Source: Deroplatys truncata (Eukaryota; Arthropoda; Insecta; Mantodea; Mantidae). From it: a DNA stretch of 64,000 nucleotides. The stretch covers positions 114,557,692 through 114,621,691 of the forward strand of contig CM060978.1 in the NCBI GenBank assembly GCA_030765065.1, read 5' to 3'. Each line of letters opens with the position of its first letter. Within the stretch, counting starts at the first letter, position 1. The notes beneath the pieces were generated by a model. That model worked only from the letters and a program-made list of their open reading frames with translations. It had not been told where the DNA came from and did not search any database. This document shows positions 25,218 to 37,890 of the stretch, in pieces. A program made the translations under genes and the position numbers.

Positions 25218-26470
25218 CACTATGTGATCAAAAGTATCCGGACACCCCACAAACATACGTTTTTCATCTTAGGTGCATTGTGCTGCCAACTACTGCCTGG
25301 TACTCATTATCCGCGACCTCAGTAGTCATTAGACATCGTGAAACAGCAGATTGGGACACTCCGTGGAACTCACGGACTTCGAACGTGTCAGGTGATTGGG
25401 TGTCACTTGTGTCAGAAGTCTGTACACTCCAAAACATCCCTAGGTCCTCTGTTTCTGATGTGATAGTGAAGTGGAAACGTGAAGGGACATGTACAGCACA
25501 AAAGCATACAGGTCGACCTCGTCTGTTGACTGACAGAGACCCCGACGTTTGAAGAGGGTCGTAAAGAGTAATAGACAGACATCTATCCAGACCATCACAC
25601 AGGAATTCCAAACTGCATCAGGATCCACTCCAAGTACTATGACAGTTAGGCGTGAGGTGAGAAACCTTGGATTCCATGGTCGAGCGGCTGCTCATAAGCC
25701 ACACATCACGCAGGAAAATGCCAAACGACACCTCGCTTGGTGTAAGGAGCGTCAACACTACACGATTGAACAGTGGCAAAACGTTGTGTGGAGTGACGAA
25801 TCACGGTACACAATGTGGTGATCCGATGGCAGGGTGTGGGTATGACGAATGCCCGGTGAACGTCATCTGCCAGCGTGTTAGTGCCAACAGTGAAATTCGG
25901 AGGTGGTAGTGTTATGGTGTGGTCGTGTTTTTCCTGGAGGGAGCTGGCACCCCTTGTTCTTTTCCGTGGCACGAATACCTACATTGATATTTTAAGCACG
26001 TTCTTGCTTCCCCATTTTTGAAGAGCATTTCGGGGATTGCGACTGCATCTTTCAAAACGATCGAACACCTGTTCATACTGCACGGGATGTGGCGGAGTGG
26101 TTACACGACAATAACATCCCTGTAATGGACTGGCCTGCACAAAGTCTTGACTTGAATCCTATAGAACACCTATAATTGGGCCATTTACTTAGGCCATTTT
26201 GGGATGTTTTGGAACGCCGACTTCTTGCCAGGCCTCACCGACCTACATCGATACCTCTCCTCAGTTCCACACTCCGTGAAGAATGGGCTGCCATTCCCCA
26301 AGAAAACTTCCAGCACCTGATTGAAAGTATGCCTGCGAGAGTGAACGCTGTCATCAAGGCTAAGGGTGGGCCAACACCATATTGACTTCCAACCTTACCG
26401 ATGGAGGGTGCCACGAACTTGTACGTCATCATTCTCAGCCAGGTGTCCGGATACTTTTGATCACGTAGTA
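25218..26470 (+). mobile_element. Tc1-type DNA transposon, inactive
   Basis: It has terminal inverted repeats with the core TGATCAAAAGTATCCGGACA, about 29 bp long, at 25,218 and 26,470. TA is duplicated at 25,216-25,217 and 26,471-26,472. Total length is about 1.25 kb, usual for Tc1. Confidence 0.9.
25280..26385 (+). pseudogene. Tc1 transposase remnant
   Basis: DDE transposase of the Tc1/mariner superfamily, which cuts and reinserts its own transposon at TA sites. Pieces fall in several plus frames: an N-terminal HTH region (25,280-25,552); a middle with 'GRPRLL' and 'WSDESR', the first catalytic Asp (25,549-25,821); and 'IFQNDRTPVHTA', 'WPAQSLDLNPIEHL' (about 26,047-26,172), carrying the second Asp and the Glu of the DD34E triad. 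At least three frameshifts and several stops separate them, so it cannot be expressed. A second open part (26,176-26,385) is the C-terminus. Confidence 0.9.
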
Positions 26471-26472
26471 TA

Positions 26473-27180
26473 GATACCTGGAGGAACAAACTCTGAAGCT
26501 GTAATAACATCTCTTCAAAAGAACGGAAAAAAGAAGAATTGCAAGCTTACGAGCATGTTTCGTCAAATGAGGCACTTAAATGTACAATATGGAACATTTT
26601 GAAAATTGCTATCGCTGCAAAAAGTTAATATTTAGAAGACCTCTACGTTTTCTGTGCAGTATTTTTTTTGTTTATCGCTCATGATTTAACAATTACATAA
26701 ATTTATACAGAATGCATTCAGAATGAAGAGGCCTTCACAGACTATGCAAGAAAATGCTAAATATAATGCACTATACAGAATGAACGGAAACTATAGGGAC
26801 AAACTTCGGAGATGATTCCTGATTAGAAAAAGAACAAAAACGTCCACGTCAACATACTTCGGAAATGCATACGTGTAAAGGTAGATGGCACTGGGGATCA
26901 ACATCAGTCTTTTATAAGACAACATAACTCACAGTGTGACTTTTTGCGTATCAGATTGTATGATTGGAGCTAAGTCTAAGCATTTGGTCCGTATTCATTC
27001 ATTCTAGGAACAATCCCAGTGCTCCAGGCAATGGCCCGCGAGTGTGGCATAAACCAAGTAAGCGATGGTGTTATATATCCTGCAAGTAAAGTAAACTGCT
27101 ACTATTCATATCACCTGCAACGTGTGAAGAGATTATCACCAGCGGATTTCCTCGTTTTCCTTTTTTTTTTTTTTTTTTTT
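26473..27180. other. No gene recognised
   Basis: AT-rich spacer. A T27 homopolymer lies at about 27,161-27,188. Confidence 0.4.
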
Positions 27181-27189
27181 TTTTTTTTG

Positions 27190-27775
27190 CAACAGGCGAT
27201 GAAGCGACTTTGGCAGAGATGGCATCATTACCTTACACACTCGTCATCTGCGGGCTACAGAAAAACATCGAGGAATTGTTGAATTGTCGCAACAGCGACG
27301 GTTCAACATCAATGTTTGGGTAAGGATTACTGGCGACTACCTACTTGGGCCATTTATTCTTCTACAACACCTTAACCCACAGGAGTATCTGGAATTCCTG
27401 CGGAATACTCTGCCTCTTTTGCTTGATAATGTGCTTTTGGCACTACGACTGATGGAGAGCCCGCCCACTTCCACATTATTGCTTGTCAGCACCTCAGTAA
27501 CGTCCTCCTCAGAAGGTGGATAGGACGAGGAGGTCCTGTTGCATGGTCTGCTCGATCACCGGACTCAATCCCCCTTGTTATTTTTTGGGGGGGATCTGAA
27601 AAACTATGTGTATGCTGAAGCAGTTCTTGTGTAGCATTCCGCTTTATGTCTGTGATCTGTGACGTTATTCAGGTACGTGCTTGGACATTTGAAGACTGAG
27701 GCAATCCAGATGCGACGCGTGTAATTGTATGCCACGAAGGCCACTTCGAACATGTTTGTAACATGGTAGAAATGA
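27190..27775 (+). pseudogene. Tc1/mariner-superfamily (DUF4817-like) transposase remnant
   Basis: Plus-strand frames show 'RRFNINVWVRITGDYLLGPF', then 'LNPQEYLEFLRNTLPLLLDN', and in another frame 'RRWIGRGGPVAWSARSPDS'. These are the conserved second-Asp and third-acidic-residue neighbourhoods of the transposase commonly annotated with DUF4817 in insect genomes. The 'DGAPAH'-like piece is frameshifted and the final acidic residue region is broken. No ends were found. It is unrelated in sequence to the Tc1 element just upstream. Confidence 0.65.
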
Positions 27776-27954
27776 ATGCCATGTAATGTGTACCGGTACT
27801 ATTTGCTTTATACTCACCATCCAATTCAGGATATAAATTGATGTGAACTCATTTGTTCCTTTTCCTGTCAGGAATCATCAACGGAAGTTTGCCCCTGTAA
27901 CTTCCGTCCACTCTGTTTTAGTTATGCAAATACCCTAAACATGTTGTTTTGACC

Positions 27955-28345
27955 AAAATCGTTGGATCCATTTTCAGAGAAAAAAAATAGCGTATATTTT
28001 TTCATGTAAAGCGCAGTTTGGGGAGGGGCGAATTTCATTAAAAATCTTCGTGTACATCTTTGGAAAATGCTGGACTTAATACCTACCTACTATGTTTGAA
28101 ATTTATCCGGCTTTTCGCTTTTGAGTTGTGCTATTCGTGCGCGCTCGCACATACGCAACGCACACAAACATACACGCACAATTTCTCTCTCTCTCTCTCC
28201 CTCCACATAGACATTTTTGCCTAAAAATGCTTTTTTTTGTAGTTTAGAGAACTCAAAATATTTCCGGTGAAATACAGATTTTGAATTTCTGGATAAGTAC
28301 AATGGTTCCTCTGCTTACAGCAGGTATGCGGCAGAGTAAGTAAAA
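27955..28345 (-). repeat. TTACTTTCTCTAC-family repeat, 5' part, minus
   Basis: It runs from the 'cgcagtttggggagggg' block to 'cagagtaagtaaaaatc', with (CT)n/(CA)n at 28,145-28,200. Confidence 0.55.
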
Positions 28346-29076
28346 ATCATTAACTATAACTTCAGAACTACAATAAATATTATTCTCCTTGGGTAAAGCA
28401 ATTTGGCATACTGTAATTTTCAAAACTTAGAATGCATCAAAAGTGAGTTACTTGTTTTTTCCTTGAGGTGTAGTAAAAGGTTACAAATGGACACCGCATT
28501 CCGCTACATTCTCTTTAGGTTGGCTAGCCATTCTAGGCTACACAACCAGTCCACCTAAGTGAAGTGACTTTGCTATTACAGTAGGGGAGAGTCGTACAGT
28601 ATCGGCTGACTTACGTTTTTTGACCGTACTTTATAACTGTTATAGTTAATCGTAATTTTAATATGATGTTCTCTTACCTAAAAACATGTTCTATGAATAA
28701 CACAGTGCGATGTTTATTATCTTTTATTTATAGACTTATTACATAGAAAGTAAAAAGAGTTACAACTACAAGGATTTTAGAAATCATCTTACAGTATCGG
28801 TCATTGTATTTCAAGCTTTTACTGATCCGCTGCACTGATACTTATTCAATAAATAAAGAACACATAAGTATGAAACTTATTCTTACCATTTCAGCTATGC
28901 TCACCGAAGTTTAGCTCACAGTTTTAAAGAAATCACAAATAAAAGACAAATTATTCCCCTGATCCACACATCCAATATGCGCCCAAACTATACACCTGAT
29001 ACACTGCACCCAGTCTTATTTAAATGCCTCCAAATATGCATAATGCAATTTATAGTGTCTGCTATTAACCCATTAC

Positions 29077-29309
29077 CAACTGAGCGGGATGACTCAGGCG
29101 GTTGCACCAACCAGCACCCGGGGAGTTCAAATCTGTAAATGGTAGGGACTTTGCCCTCTGCCTGTGGCGTATCCTGATTCGGCCGCCCGCTGTTTCCTCT
29201 TACCTATCCTTCCCTCCCTGGGGCGCCCCGTCAGGGGTTTAGGTACAAAATATCTGCGTAGGTCGAAGTGCTAAGTCCCTCTTCGCTTCTAGTCCTATCT
29301 TATCCTAAG
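29077..29309 (+). repeat. tRNA-derived SINE, internally deleted, with target duplication
   Basis: The A-box-like 'gggatgactcaggcggttg' head is joined directly to the 3' body seen at 24,300-24,890. It is flanked by the 7-bp duplication CCATTAC (29,070-29,076 and 29,310-29,316), so it inserted after the deletion arose. Confidence 0.85.
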
Positions 29310-29452
29310 CCATTACTTCTACTAAAATCCCGTTTTCTTTTCCTCATGACCTCCCTCCGCGTGCCTGCTTTCTTTTGGAGCACCCGACCTAAGTTCAGCT
29401 TTCTTCAACTGTTCTTCAGACTTTTTTTTATCTAGATCAGTTGTTCTCGCAT

Positions 29453-29638
29453 TTATTTATCAACAGTCCTCTTGAATCTGCCCAACTGATGAGTTAATTG
29501 TGTGAAATTACCTTGATTAATTGCCCTTATCCTATCTCCAGGTGTGCTTCGAGGTGCGAAAACGTCTAAGCTGCCTCCCTCGCCCACAGCCAGTTTCATG
29601 TAGTCTTTATTCCATTTTCCTCTTACTTTGTTTCTCAC
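29453..29638 (-). pseudogene. psq/CENP-B-type HTH fragment of a pogo-like transposase
   Basis: A 61-codon open stretch. Residues 1-45 (with 'RGKWNKDYMKLAV', 'GGSL', 'RIRAINQGN') follow the layout of the psq DNA-binding domain at the N-terminus of pogo/jerky transposases, which bind the TIRs. No DDE domain follows. The start codon is uncertain. The fit to its location inside a TA-flanked TIR element supports the call. Confidence 0.5.
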
Positions 29639-30439
29639 TTCCTGTTATTTCACTCTGAAGGGAATTAACAAGAAGAAAGTATATTCTAAACACTGAGATT
29701 ACTTTTGGCCGATACTGAAAGACAATCAGTTGACGGTACTGTACAACAAACGTGGCAGGTTCTATTCACACTGTACGTTCTTTTATACAAATTATCATGA
29801 AAATTTTGTTGAATGTCGTTCCTTAAATAACACAGTAAACTAGAACATAAAAACGAAATTAAAGCACTTAGTTTAAAGGGAGTACCACTGGCCTTAAAAT
29901 GTCTTCTGCGCGCTAAGAGCTCCAGCAGGCACCATTAAACACCCAGAGAAAAGTACTGAAGAGAGGATTACGGTATCGGGTTACAGTACACTTGGGTACA
30001 CGAGCTTGCTACCTGTTACTGTAAATTACTGCCATCTAGCGGCTGAAGAGGAATCTCGATACTATCCGGTACTGCATGGTGGCCGATACTGCACGACTTT
30101 CCCCTACACAATGGAAGTATATCGCAGATTTCACTGCATAATATCAGCAATACAGCATTGATATTACGTGAACAAGAATATAAATTCTTAAAAAGGGTAC
30201 TTTTTGTGACATTAATTATAGGAGATTTATATGCACTTCACACATCAAAACATCACTAACACCATTATATTTATCCAAGCTGTTAGATAAATAATGGGGG
30301 ACAGGTCCGAAAATTTTCCCGCCTCTGACTGTGCTGGTGAACTTTCTGAATGAAAAATTGCTGCATAACAGTTGTGCAACTTTTTATATGATTTATTCAT
30401 AGTTCTCCAACGTACTATTGATATAAAGTTTTATTAATT

Positions 30440-31370
30440 TCTCTGTCACTTAACTAAGGTAGAGGTATTGTCAAATTCCAGACAAAAATTCGATAATGTG
30501 GAGATTTCGCCTGAAATGTAGGTTTTGGAGCCCATAAGAGATACACAAAAAGTTACTATAAGCAATTGAAAATTGTATAAACGTGTGCAATTTGTACAAA
30601 ATAAAGAAACATGTATGTATGGCAATAGCCACAATCAAATATTCGCCATTACTCGCTTCAATGTCTGCTATTTTAAGCGGTAGAAATATTAATTCGCCAT
30701 CTGTTTTTCATGGGCCCTTACAAAGAATGCTTAACATTAAGGCTAGCATACCTGTTTCCAAAATGTTGCCTTAACCTATTGAAGTTACTACAGAACGTTC
30801 ATTGAAACCAAAATATGGAGAAGGAATTATATGTAGGAAAAGTTGCGCATTAAAACCCTTTTACTTTCTTGAGCATTTACCTATGATAGGTAGAATAAAT
30901 ATTGCTACAGTCAACATTGATAATACATGTTCTGAGGTTCCCTGGATCCTATAAAGCCCGCGCGTGTGAACAGCATAACTCATTAACGAAAAGTACCAAA
31001 TTTGGTGCTTTAGTTCAGCATCTTCTATGGATGCGATACGAAGATTTTCAAGAAAATACCCTCAACTCAAACTACTCTTTAGTTATTTATTTTCTCAAAA
31101 ATGGTTCTAACAATTTTGTTTAAAATACACATATTTAAGATATTTGATCATGACTAGTAAAATGTATATTTTGAATTATCTGTGAGTAGCTTGTAAAATT
31201 CCCTTCATGTTGCATAATATTGTATAATTCGTCTTATAAAATTTGGTATAGCTAGGAAACCGTAAGAGAGAGGCAACAGCTTACTTGAAAAATGTAGGGT
31301 TCATTAAAATGCACCTTTTTTCGTAGCGTTAGCTATTTTCGAAATATTCCACATTGTATATTTCAGACGT
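30440..31370 (+). repeat. TTACTTTCTCTAC-family repeats, two diverged copies
   Basis: 30,440-30,550 resembles the 5' start. 30,858-31,360 starts 'cttttactttcttgagc' and continues through 'cagcataactcattaacgaa' and 'aaaatggttctaacaatttt'. No (TG)n tract is left. Confidence 0.55.
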
Positions 31371-31976
31371 AAGTGCGTAAGCTGAAGGAGGATGATTGAA
31401 CTTGCCGTTCTTCAGTTTCCTTTTCCCTGTAAGAAATCGTTTCTATGACTTCTGAATTAATTTCCTCTGTTTCCGATAAATATCTGAAAGTTATTTGCGC
31501 ATGCTATCTGTAACTAAGTATTTAGTGCTTAATTTGAAACAATTTCCAAATAAAAATGTATTGTGAATAACCTAATGCGGATAGAGGAATCAGTTGTTAA
31601 TAAATAAAACAGGATTTAAGGTATGCTGCAAGTTTTAATGAGTAGACACAAGCTATGTGACTGCACAACTTCAGAGTTTTATCTCCTTCCTGTTGATTGT
31701 GATAAACATTCCCCAGGAATAGTTTCTACACAAACCTTTTCTCCTCCTTTTTTGTACGTAACCAATAGGATGTAGCGTATTGAGAGGAAAGTCAAGAGTT
31801 TTAAAAAGTAAAATACTGTTGAGATCATACATTTATTGTTTTTCTAATTATCATTTGCTCTCACCGTTCTATGTAGTCCATTCCTTAATTATCTTTAACA
31901 TTCTATAACTTTGACGTTTCAGCCATAGGCCTCCTTTTCACCAAGAATGTTCTTTCTCACATCCATAAGGGTAGGG
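31371..31976. other. No gene recognised
   Basis: Unique-looking AT-rich sequence. Confidence 0.4.
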
Positions 31977-32262
31977 GTGATTCAACGGAGAGGGGGTGCA
32001 CCTCGCACGCTGCGACCAGCGCAGATCTATTGCGGCTACCGCTATTTAGGAGGAAGGGGTGAGGTGAAGGAACCACAGGAAGCTACAGGCCACAGGCAGA
32101 CAGGTTATAGAGACACGCAGAAGTCTCTAACATTTCCAAGCTCGCAGACCCTCCCACTGCTGCAGCCGCCGAAAGAGGGCGATGAACGATCCACCAATCA
32201 AGCAGCCCTCTGGTGCCCACGGGGAATACTATTTGCATTGTACATGCATCCACGGTTTCCGT
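31977..32262 (-). repeat. tRNA-derived SINE, 3' part
   Basis: It matches the 3' half of the SINE at 20,010-20,513 in the same orientation. The tRNA head is missing. Confidence 0.7.
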
Positions 32263-32741
32263 ATTTGATTTTCTCAAGGTTCATCACACATACAGTTTAG
32301 CAGCCAATGGCTTGTTTTGTATTTGTGTCTGTTTATTGCACGATTATGATGATATCAAGGAAGGAACAATTGATTTTCCTGGCTCTCTGCCACACTTCCC
32401 TCCTCGTAAGGTTCTCTCGTATTGCTGCGGCGAAAACAAGAGCCGCCTACGTGCCCCGCATTCCTTGCTGCTCTTCTTTAGGACGCCATTGCTGTTGTTT
32501 CGTGCTGCTCTTTTTTACCTTAAGGTGGAGCTTCTGCAACTAACGTTAAAGCAAAAGGAAATCGTTATTCAGTGAAAATGTACAGAATCTCAGTGACACA
32601 ACTATGTAACCGCAAACAGCTTGCTTACCCGGCGTTGCACAGGTGGCTTTTTAAGCTTTGAAAGACAGTCTGATTAATGTTACTTACCTCCCGCGTATTA
32701 TTTATGAAATGTGTGAATCCTTCCTTTTAGCTCTTATAATA

Positions 32742-34480
32742 CCGAGCGAGATGGCTCTGCGGTTACGTGTGAGGCTCGCATTCGGAAGGTTCCGGATTCG
32801 ATATCCGTCGGGTCGGCCACTCTGACCATGGAATTTTTAGTGGTTTCCTCGGGTCGGTAGTCGAGTGCTGGGATGATTCCTCTTCTACCTGCTGAATTCT
32901 ACCAATTTTCTGTCCCCATCATTACCTTTCATCTTTTCATCTCTTACCTTGAAGAACCAGGGGACGGTGTCTGGTGTGTTGAAGCAGGACGGCAGTACGC
33001 TTTGGAAAACTTTCTCCCTTACATTTGGGGTCCCTGGGCGCGTGCCTCAGATCAACGGGACCCCCAGGGATTACGGGGTAAGACTAGCCAGTGCTAACAT
33101 GTGTTCAATCTGGAATCGTTAGGATGGTCTGTCTGCTGGGGCCCCCTTCCTGGGCACATGTCTCGGGCCAAAGGGTCCTCCAGGGGTCACGGGGCTAAGG
33201 CTAGCCGGTGCTCAGATGTGCCCCATCTGGAATTGCTAGGTTGGTCTGTCTGCTGGGGTCCCTTCCTGGGCACATGTCTTGGGCCAAACGGTCCTCCAGG
33301 GGTCACGGGGCAATGGCTAGCCGGTGCTCAGTTGTGTCCCATCTGGAATTGTTAGGTTGGTCTGTCTGCTGGGGTCCCCTTCCTGGGCACGTGTCTCGGG
33401 CCAAAGGTTCCTCCAGGTGTCACGGGGCTAAGGCTAGCCGGTGCTCAGATGTGCCCCATCTGGAATTGTTAGGTTGGTCTGTCCTCTTTTTACCTTTTAA
33501 CGCCCTTCATATCCCTCTCCTTAATACAACTGTACTTTTATAGGATATTTTAGTACGAGAGGACCAAATATTTAAAATAATTTTTGTGAAAGAAAAGAAT
33601 CTTATTAATAAGACTATTTTGGCTGGGGTCCCCTTCCTGGGCACGTGTCTCGGGCCAAAGGTTCCTCCAGGTGTCACGGGGCAATGGCTAGCCGGTGCTC
33701 AGATGTGCCCCATCTGGAATTGTTAGGTTGGTCTGTCCGCTGGGGTCCCCTTCCTGGGCACATGTCTCGGGCCAAAGGTTCCTCCAGGTGTCACGGGGCT
33801 AAGGCTAGCCGGTGCTCAGATGTGCCCCATCTGGAATTGTTAGGTTGGTCTGTCTGCTGGGTCTGTCTTCCTGGGCACGTGTCTCGGTTCAACGGGACCC
33901 CCAAGGTTCACGGGGTAAGACTACCGGTGCTAATATGTGCTCCTTCTGAATCGATAGGTTGGTCTGCTGGGGTCCCCTTCCTGGGCACGTGTCTCGGTTC
34001 AACGAGACCCCCAGGGGTCACGGGGTAAGACTAGCCGGTGCTAATATGTGCTCCTTCTGAATCGTTAGGTTGGTCTTTCTGCTGGTCTGTCTTCCTGGGC
34101 TCGTGTCTCGGTTCAACGGGACCCCCAGGGGTCACGGGGTAAGACTAGCCGGTGCTAATATGTGCTCCTTCTGAATCGTTAGGTTGGTCTTTCTGCTGGG
34201 TCTGTCTTCTTGGGCGCGTGTCTCGGGCAAACGTGTCTCCCCAGGGTTCACGGAGCTAAGGCTCCGGTGCTAACATGTTCTCCATCTGGAATCGTTAGGG
34301 AACCCGTCCTTGCTAGCGCACATTGTTGTCCTGATCTGGTCTCCATTCGGGGCTGCTCCTCATCCCTCTCTCCAAGGGGTCACGTTAGAAGCAAAAAGAG
34401 ATGGTGTGGCCTAATTGCGGTGCTCCATTTTCTGACTTCCGTCTGCGTACTCCTACCCATGCCCCTTATAAGTGTAATTT
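32742..34480 (+). repeat. SINE containing an expanded ~118-bp minisatellite
   Basis: The head has an A box (GAGATGGCTCTGCGGTTACG at 32,747) and a B-box-like 'ggttccggattcgat'. The body matches 2,531-3,240. From about 33,100 to 34,290 the unit starting 'ggtctgtctgctggggtcc' repeats about nine times, then the shared 3' body follows. The ORFs across it are by-products. Confidence 0.85.
33100..34290 (+). repeat. ~118-bp tandem repeat array, two subtypes
   Basis: Units start near 33,126, 33,243, 33,360, 33,622, 33,729, 33,847, 33,960, 34,072 and 34,187. The first half has 'cgggccaaagg.tcctccagg'; the second half has 'cggttcaacgggacccccag' and a period of 112-117. A ~135-bp unrelated AT-rich insert (33,486-33,621) breaks the array. 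Confidence 0.9.
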
Positions 34481-34773
34481 CGTCAAGTCCCCGTGGTATT
34501 CCTAATAACGGAAGAAAACTCCCCTGATACACGAAAATTGGTATGAAATATCGATGGATGTTGTCCTTATGGTTTACGTCCAATGGTCTTCAAAGTTATG
34601 GAAATTATGTATTGCCTGTAAATATCTTTCACCATCTAAACAAAATCGGAATGTTCGAGTAATTCATGGATAACCTCAGTAGACGAAATTTTAAGTCTTG
34701 TGCCTTCTCTTGGTTCTGGAGTTATTAAATATCGTAAAGGTTCAAAAGTTTTCACATCATATAGAAACCTCTG

Positions 34774-35729
34774 TGATACCGTAACTATTGACAGGAAGAT
34801 ATAAATAATTAAATAAACATGTTAATAAGATAGAGTAATAATTCCAATAAATAATTTCCGTATACTAAATCAATGTATACTGTAATAAGCCTGAGGAAAA
34901 GATTTGTCCGGAGAAAAAGGTCATTAGTGAATCATATTAAAGAAAAACATTAGTAACAGCCGAGTAGCGGACGCATTAGCATAAAAACTCCAGGAATACA
35001 GTTAGAATTGAGTTCAGTACGTTTGCAAAGTCACTTAGACAGGACTTCTGTAAATTAGAAAGTGGATTGGAGTTCTTAGATTCGAGCAAGGTTCCGCATA
35101 GAAGCATTTTCAGATGCGCATACGTAGTTTTATGATTGGAACGCATAAATAACGTGGTAAGGGTAGCGATAGATAAGCGAAGCTAAGATAAGAAAAGGGT
35201 ATGCATTCTAAATTATTTATTTATTTCTATGATCACTCTTGAGGTATTTAATCGTAGTTTCATTTTAAGTTGTATCGCGCCCAGTGACGCGCATGAGTTA
35301 GAAAGATTTAGTGGCATTTACGAGGGATTTTTCCGAGTAAAATTTATGCGACTTACGGCAACTGACGCGTTGCATGGTTATTATTATTATTATTGTTATT
35401 ATTATAGAAGTAATTTAATTCTTTAATTCAACAGAAGGTGACTCCTTACGTACCGAAGATTTGAGTCAACATTAAACTTCATCAGCTAACTTAATTTATT
35501 TTATACTTTCACACTACACTCACGCATACCCTGAGACAAAGAGCTCATGTCTATACCACTGAAGCAGCTGACTGACCAGACAACGCAGAACGGGCTAGGA
35601 GATGCCATCGTAGAACTCAACAAAGCAGGTAACATTAAGTTATCTAAATTCATGCAACTTAGAGGAAGCAACATCAAAATTTGAAGCAAACGTATGGCTT
35701 CAAAATTTGCGCACCCACGAACGGCTTCA
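34774..35729 (+). repeat. 5' LTR
   Basis: It matches 40,898-41,825 along its whole length with many substitutions and small indels. It includes a (TTA)n stretch at about 35,380-35,405 that is lacking in the other LTR. Confidence 0.85.
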
Positions 35730-35899
35730 AAAATGGTGCACCATAGCGGGACTTCGAACTGAGGACCATCAGAAGCTGAGGAGGCCACGCTAGAACTCGC
35801 ACTCAGTAAACAACAGCTCCAGAAGGAAGGAAGACGATCTACAACAGCGATAGCTCAGCTATACAGGCGAGGCGATCAAGAAAACAACAACAGTAGCAA

Positions 35900-37860
35900 A
35901 CAAAGTACTTGGTGTAGAATATTTATAAGAGTTGAGTAATGTAGATGTGGTTAAGGATTGGAAGAATGCTAGGTAAAAACAATTTAGCAGAAACAATGGA
36001 CGTTCAGAAAGGAGAAAGTGGTAGTAGACAAGAAAAGTGTAACGGAAATGGGAGAAAGTGGTCAAAATCTGCAGAATAACTCAGAAACAGAAAACAATAG
36101 AATTCAGGAAGAAACAGTAAATAATTCAGGAATGGGAGGAAGTGCTTTAAAGCTAGTGATGGAAATGTTAAAAAGATGGGGGGAAAGTTAGTAGAGATAC
36201 TGGAAATATTCAAACAGATATTAGAGGAAAAGATGGAGTATTAATCAGAGGCTAGAAAATAGTCAACAAGAGCTAGGAAAGAATATTGAGGAACAGGTAG
36301 AGAATAGTAATCAGAAATTAGAAGATACTCGACAGGAATTAGGAAAGAAGCTAGAAAATGATCAGCGTGCTTTAGAAACATTCAAGGATGGAATTAGAGG
36401 GGAAATAAGCAATGTTAGAAAACAGAGAACAGATTATGAGAGAAATAGAAAATGCTAAGAAAGAAATTAGCCAAGAAATAGAGTAAATCTGAAAGGAAAA
36501 TTTGTAAACAAGTCAGTGAGAAATCTGAGATAGGAAATAAGAAACTAAGGGGAGAAGAAATTTGAAACAGCAAGGGAAATAGCTAGAAAAGAATTAGAGG
36601 AAAGCAAAAATAGACAAGAAAAAGCAGCACGGGAAAGTAGGGGGCAGGCTAGAAACTTTGAAGAAATCACAGATCAGGTTAAGGAAGTAGCAACGGAAGC
36701 AACAGAAATCAAATGTGTATTAGAAAATTTAAGATCAAGTATAAATGTACCGAATTCAAATTGTAGTAATGTAAGTGAACGAAATGTGTTAGCGGGCATC
36801 TCGTTGCAAAATGTAGGTGCAAGCACTTCCAATAAAGAACCTAGACAAAATACTTGCAGAAAAATAGAGATCAGAACCATAACATGTACTGGCCTAATCA
36901 TATTTTAAACTAATTTCATCACCAACTTCGGAAAATGAAGACTTAGATCGGATCTGAAATCTTTAATTGGGAATATTTTAGTGTAAAATGTACAAAATGA
37001 CAATAGTTAGGAAATGTTTTAAGGGGAATGTAGCAACTTGCTAGATATAACTGTAGGGAATGACAATGACAAATATGTTCATGAGTAGATATTGGGGAGA
37101 AAATAGGGAAGCAAGAATTAGAGTTCAGTAACGGAAAATATAACCAGAGAACTGCCATTCAAAGGTTAATTATTCTATGAAATTAACAAGGAAGTCTAGA
37201 ATGTTAGATCCACCAATAATTAGTAAAGGTTTCATAAATATTGCCACGACACATTTTCCAGAAACCCTTCAGCAAATCCAAGTAACGCATCAGAAATGAT
37301 TGATTTGCTAATGGCACTTGAGAGTAACAAACAAAAGTCCGAGCCAGAAAATAACAGAAATCAAGCAAGAAATGCAATGGAAAGTTCATATTTCCTCGGG
37401 CAAGGGTCACAGTTTCAGAGAAATGGAAATCAAAATGAGGTTAGGAATAGATATAAGAGGTCAAGTTCCTAGATCAGAGCCAGCACAGAGAATCAGAAAT
37501 CGTTTTGATAGTAGTCATCAAAATAGAAATGCAGACAATAGAGATAGACATAATTAGGTTAATTATATGAATATCAGAAGATCTGATACACCTAGAGGAG
37601 GAATTCAGCAATTTAGCGGTAGGTATAACTCGAATAATGGATATCGGAGACCTGAAAATAATTCCGAATTTTGACCTAGATCGCCTATACAAGAGGATAG
37701 AAATAGAAGTGGGAGAAATTCATCAATAGAAACAAATAGGCAGAAACAGTTGAAATGACAAGAAAATAGTAGAAAATAGCCACAATCAGATGAGAGAAAA
37801 TATGAATGTAAATAATAGATCAGCAAGAGCAGGTGCAATTAGCAGGATACAGGAAAACGC
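35900..37860 (+). pseudogene. gag-like coiled-coil region, broken
   Basis: Successive plus frames encode Lys/Glu/Gln-rich heptad stretches (for example 'NSNQKLEDTRQELGKKLEND', about 36,305-36,363), followed by an Arg/Asn-rich segment (about 37,300-37,700). Long coiled coils before a basic segment are common in gag proteins of insect Ty3-type elements. Many stops and frameshifts interrupt it. No zinc knuckle was found. Confidence 0.55.
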
Positions 37861-37890
37861 TGCTCGCAGTCACACGCGCTTCAGTAGGGG

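Larger units (their letters stand above)
28584..30104 (-). mobile_element. pogo/psq-like TIR transposon, non-autonomous, with nested SINE
   Basis: The ends are inverted: GGGGAGAGTCGTACAGTATCGG at the left against a near-identical complement at the right (28,584 and 30,104; two mismatches in ~24), with TA on both outer sides. The word 'ACAGTATCGG' or its variants recurs several times inside, probably as transposase-binding sites. It contains a short psq-type HTH ORF and a SINE. Assignment to pogo rests on the HTH type and TA target and is moderate. Confidence 0.7.

Noticed and set aside
33541..33565. 'agtacgagaggacc' resembling a 28S rRNA motif
   Set aside because: Only about 12 bases match and the surroundings are unlike rRNA.
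33101..34527. ORFs with repeated 'GWSVCWGP...GHMSRAKGSS' peptides
   Set aside because: They are translations of the 118-bp minisatellite. The unit length is not a multiple of three and the frame changes from unit to unit.
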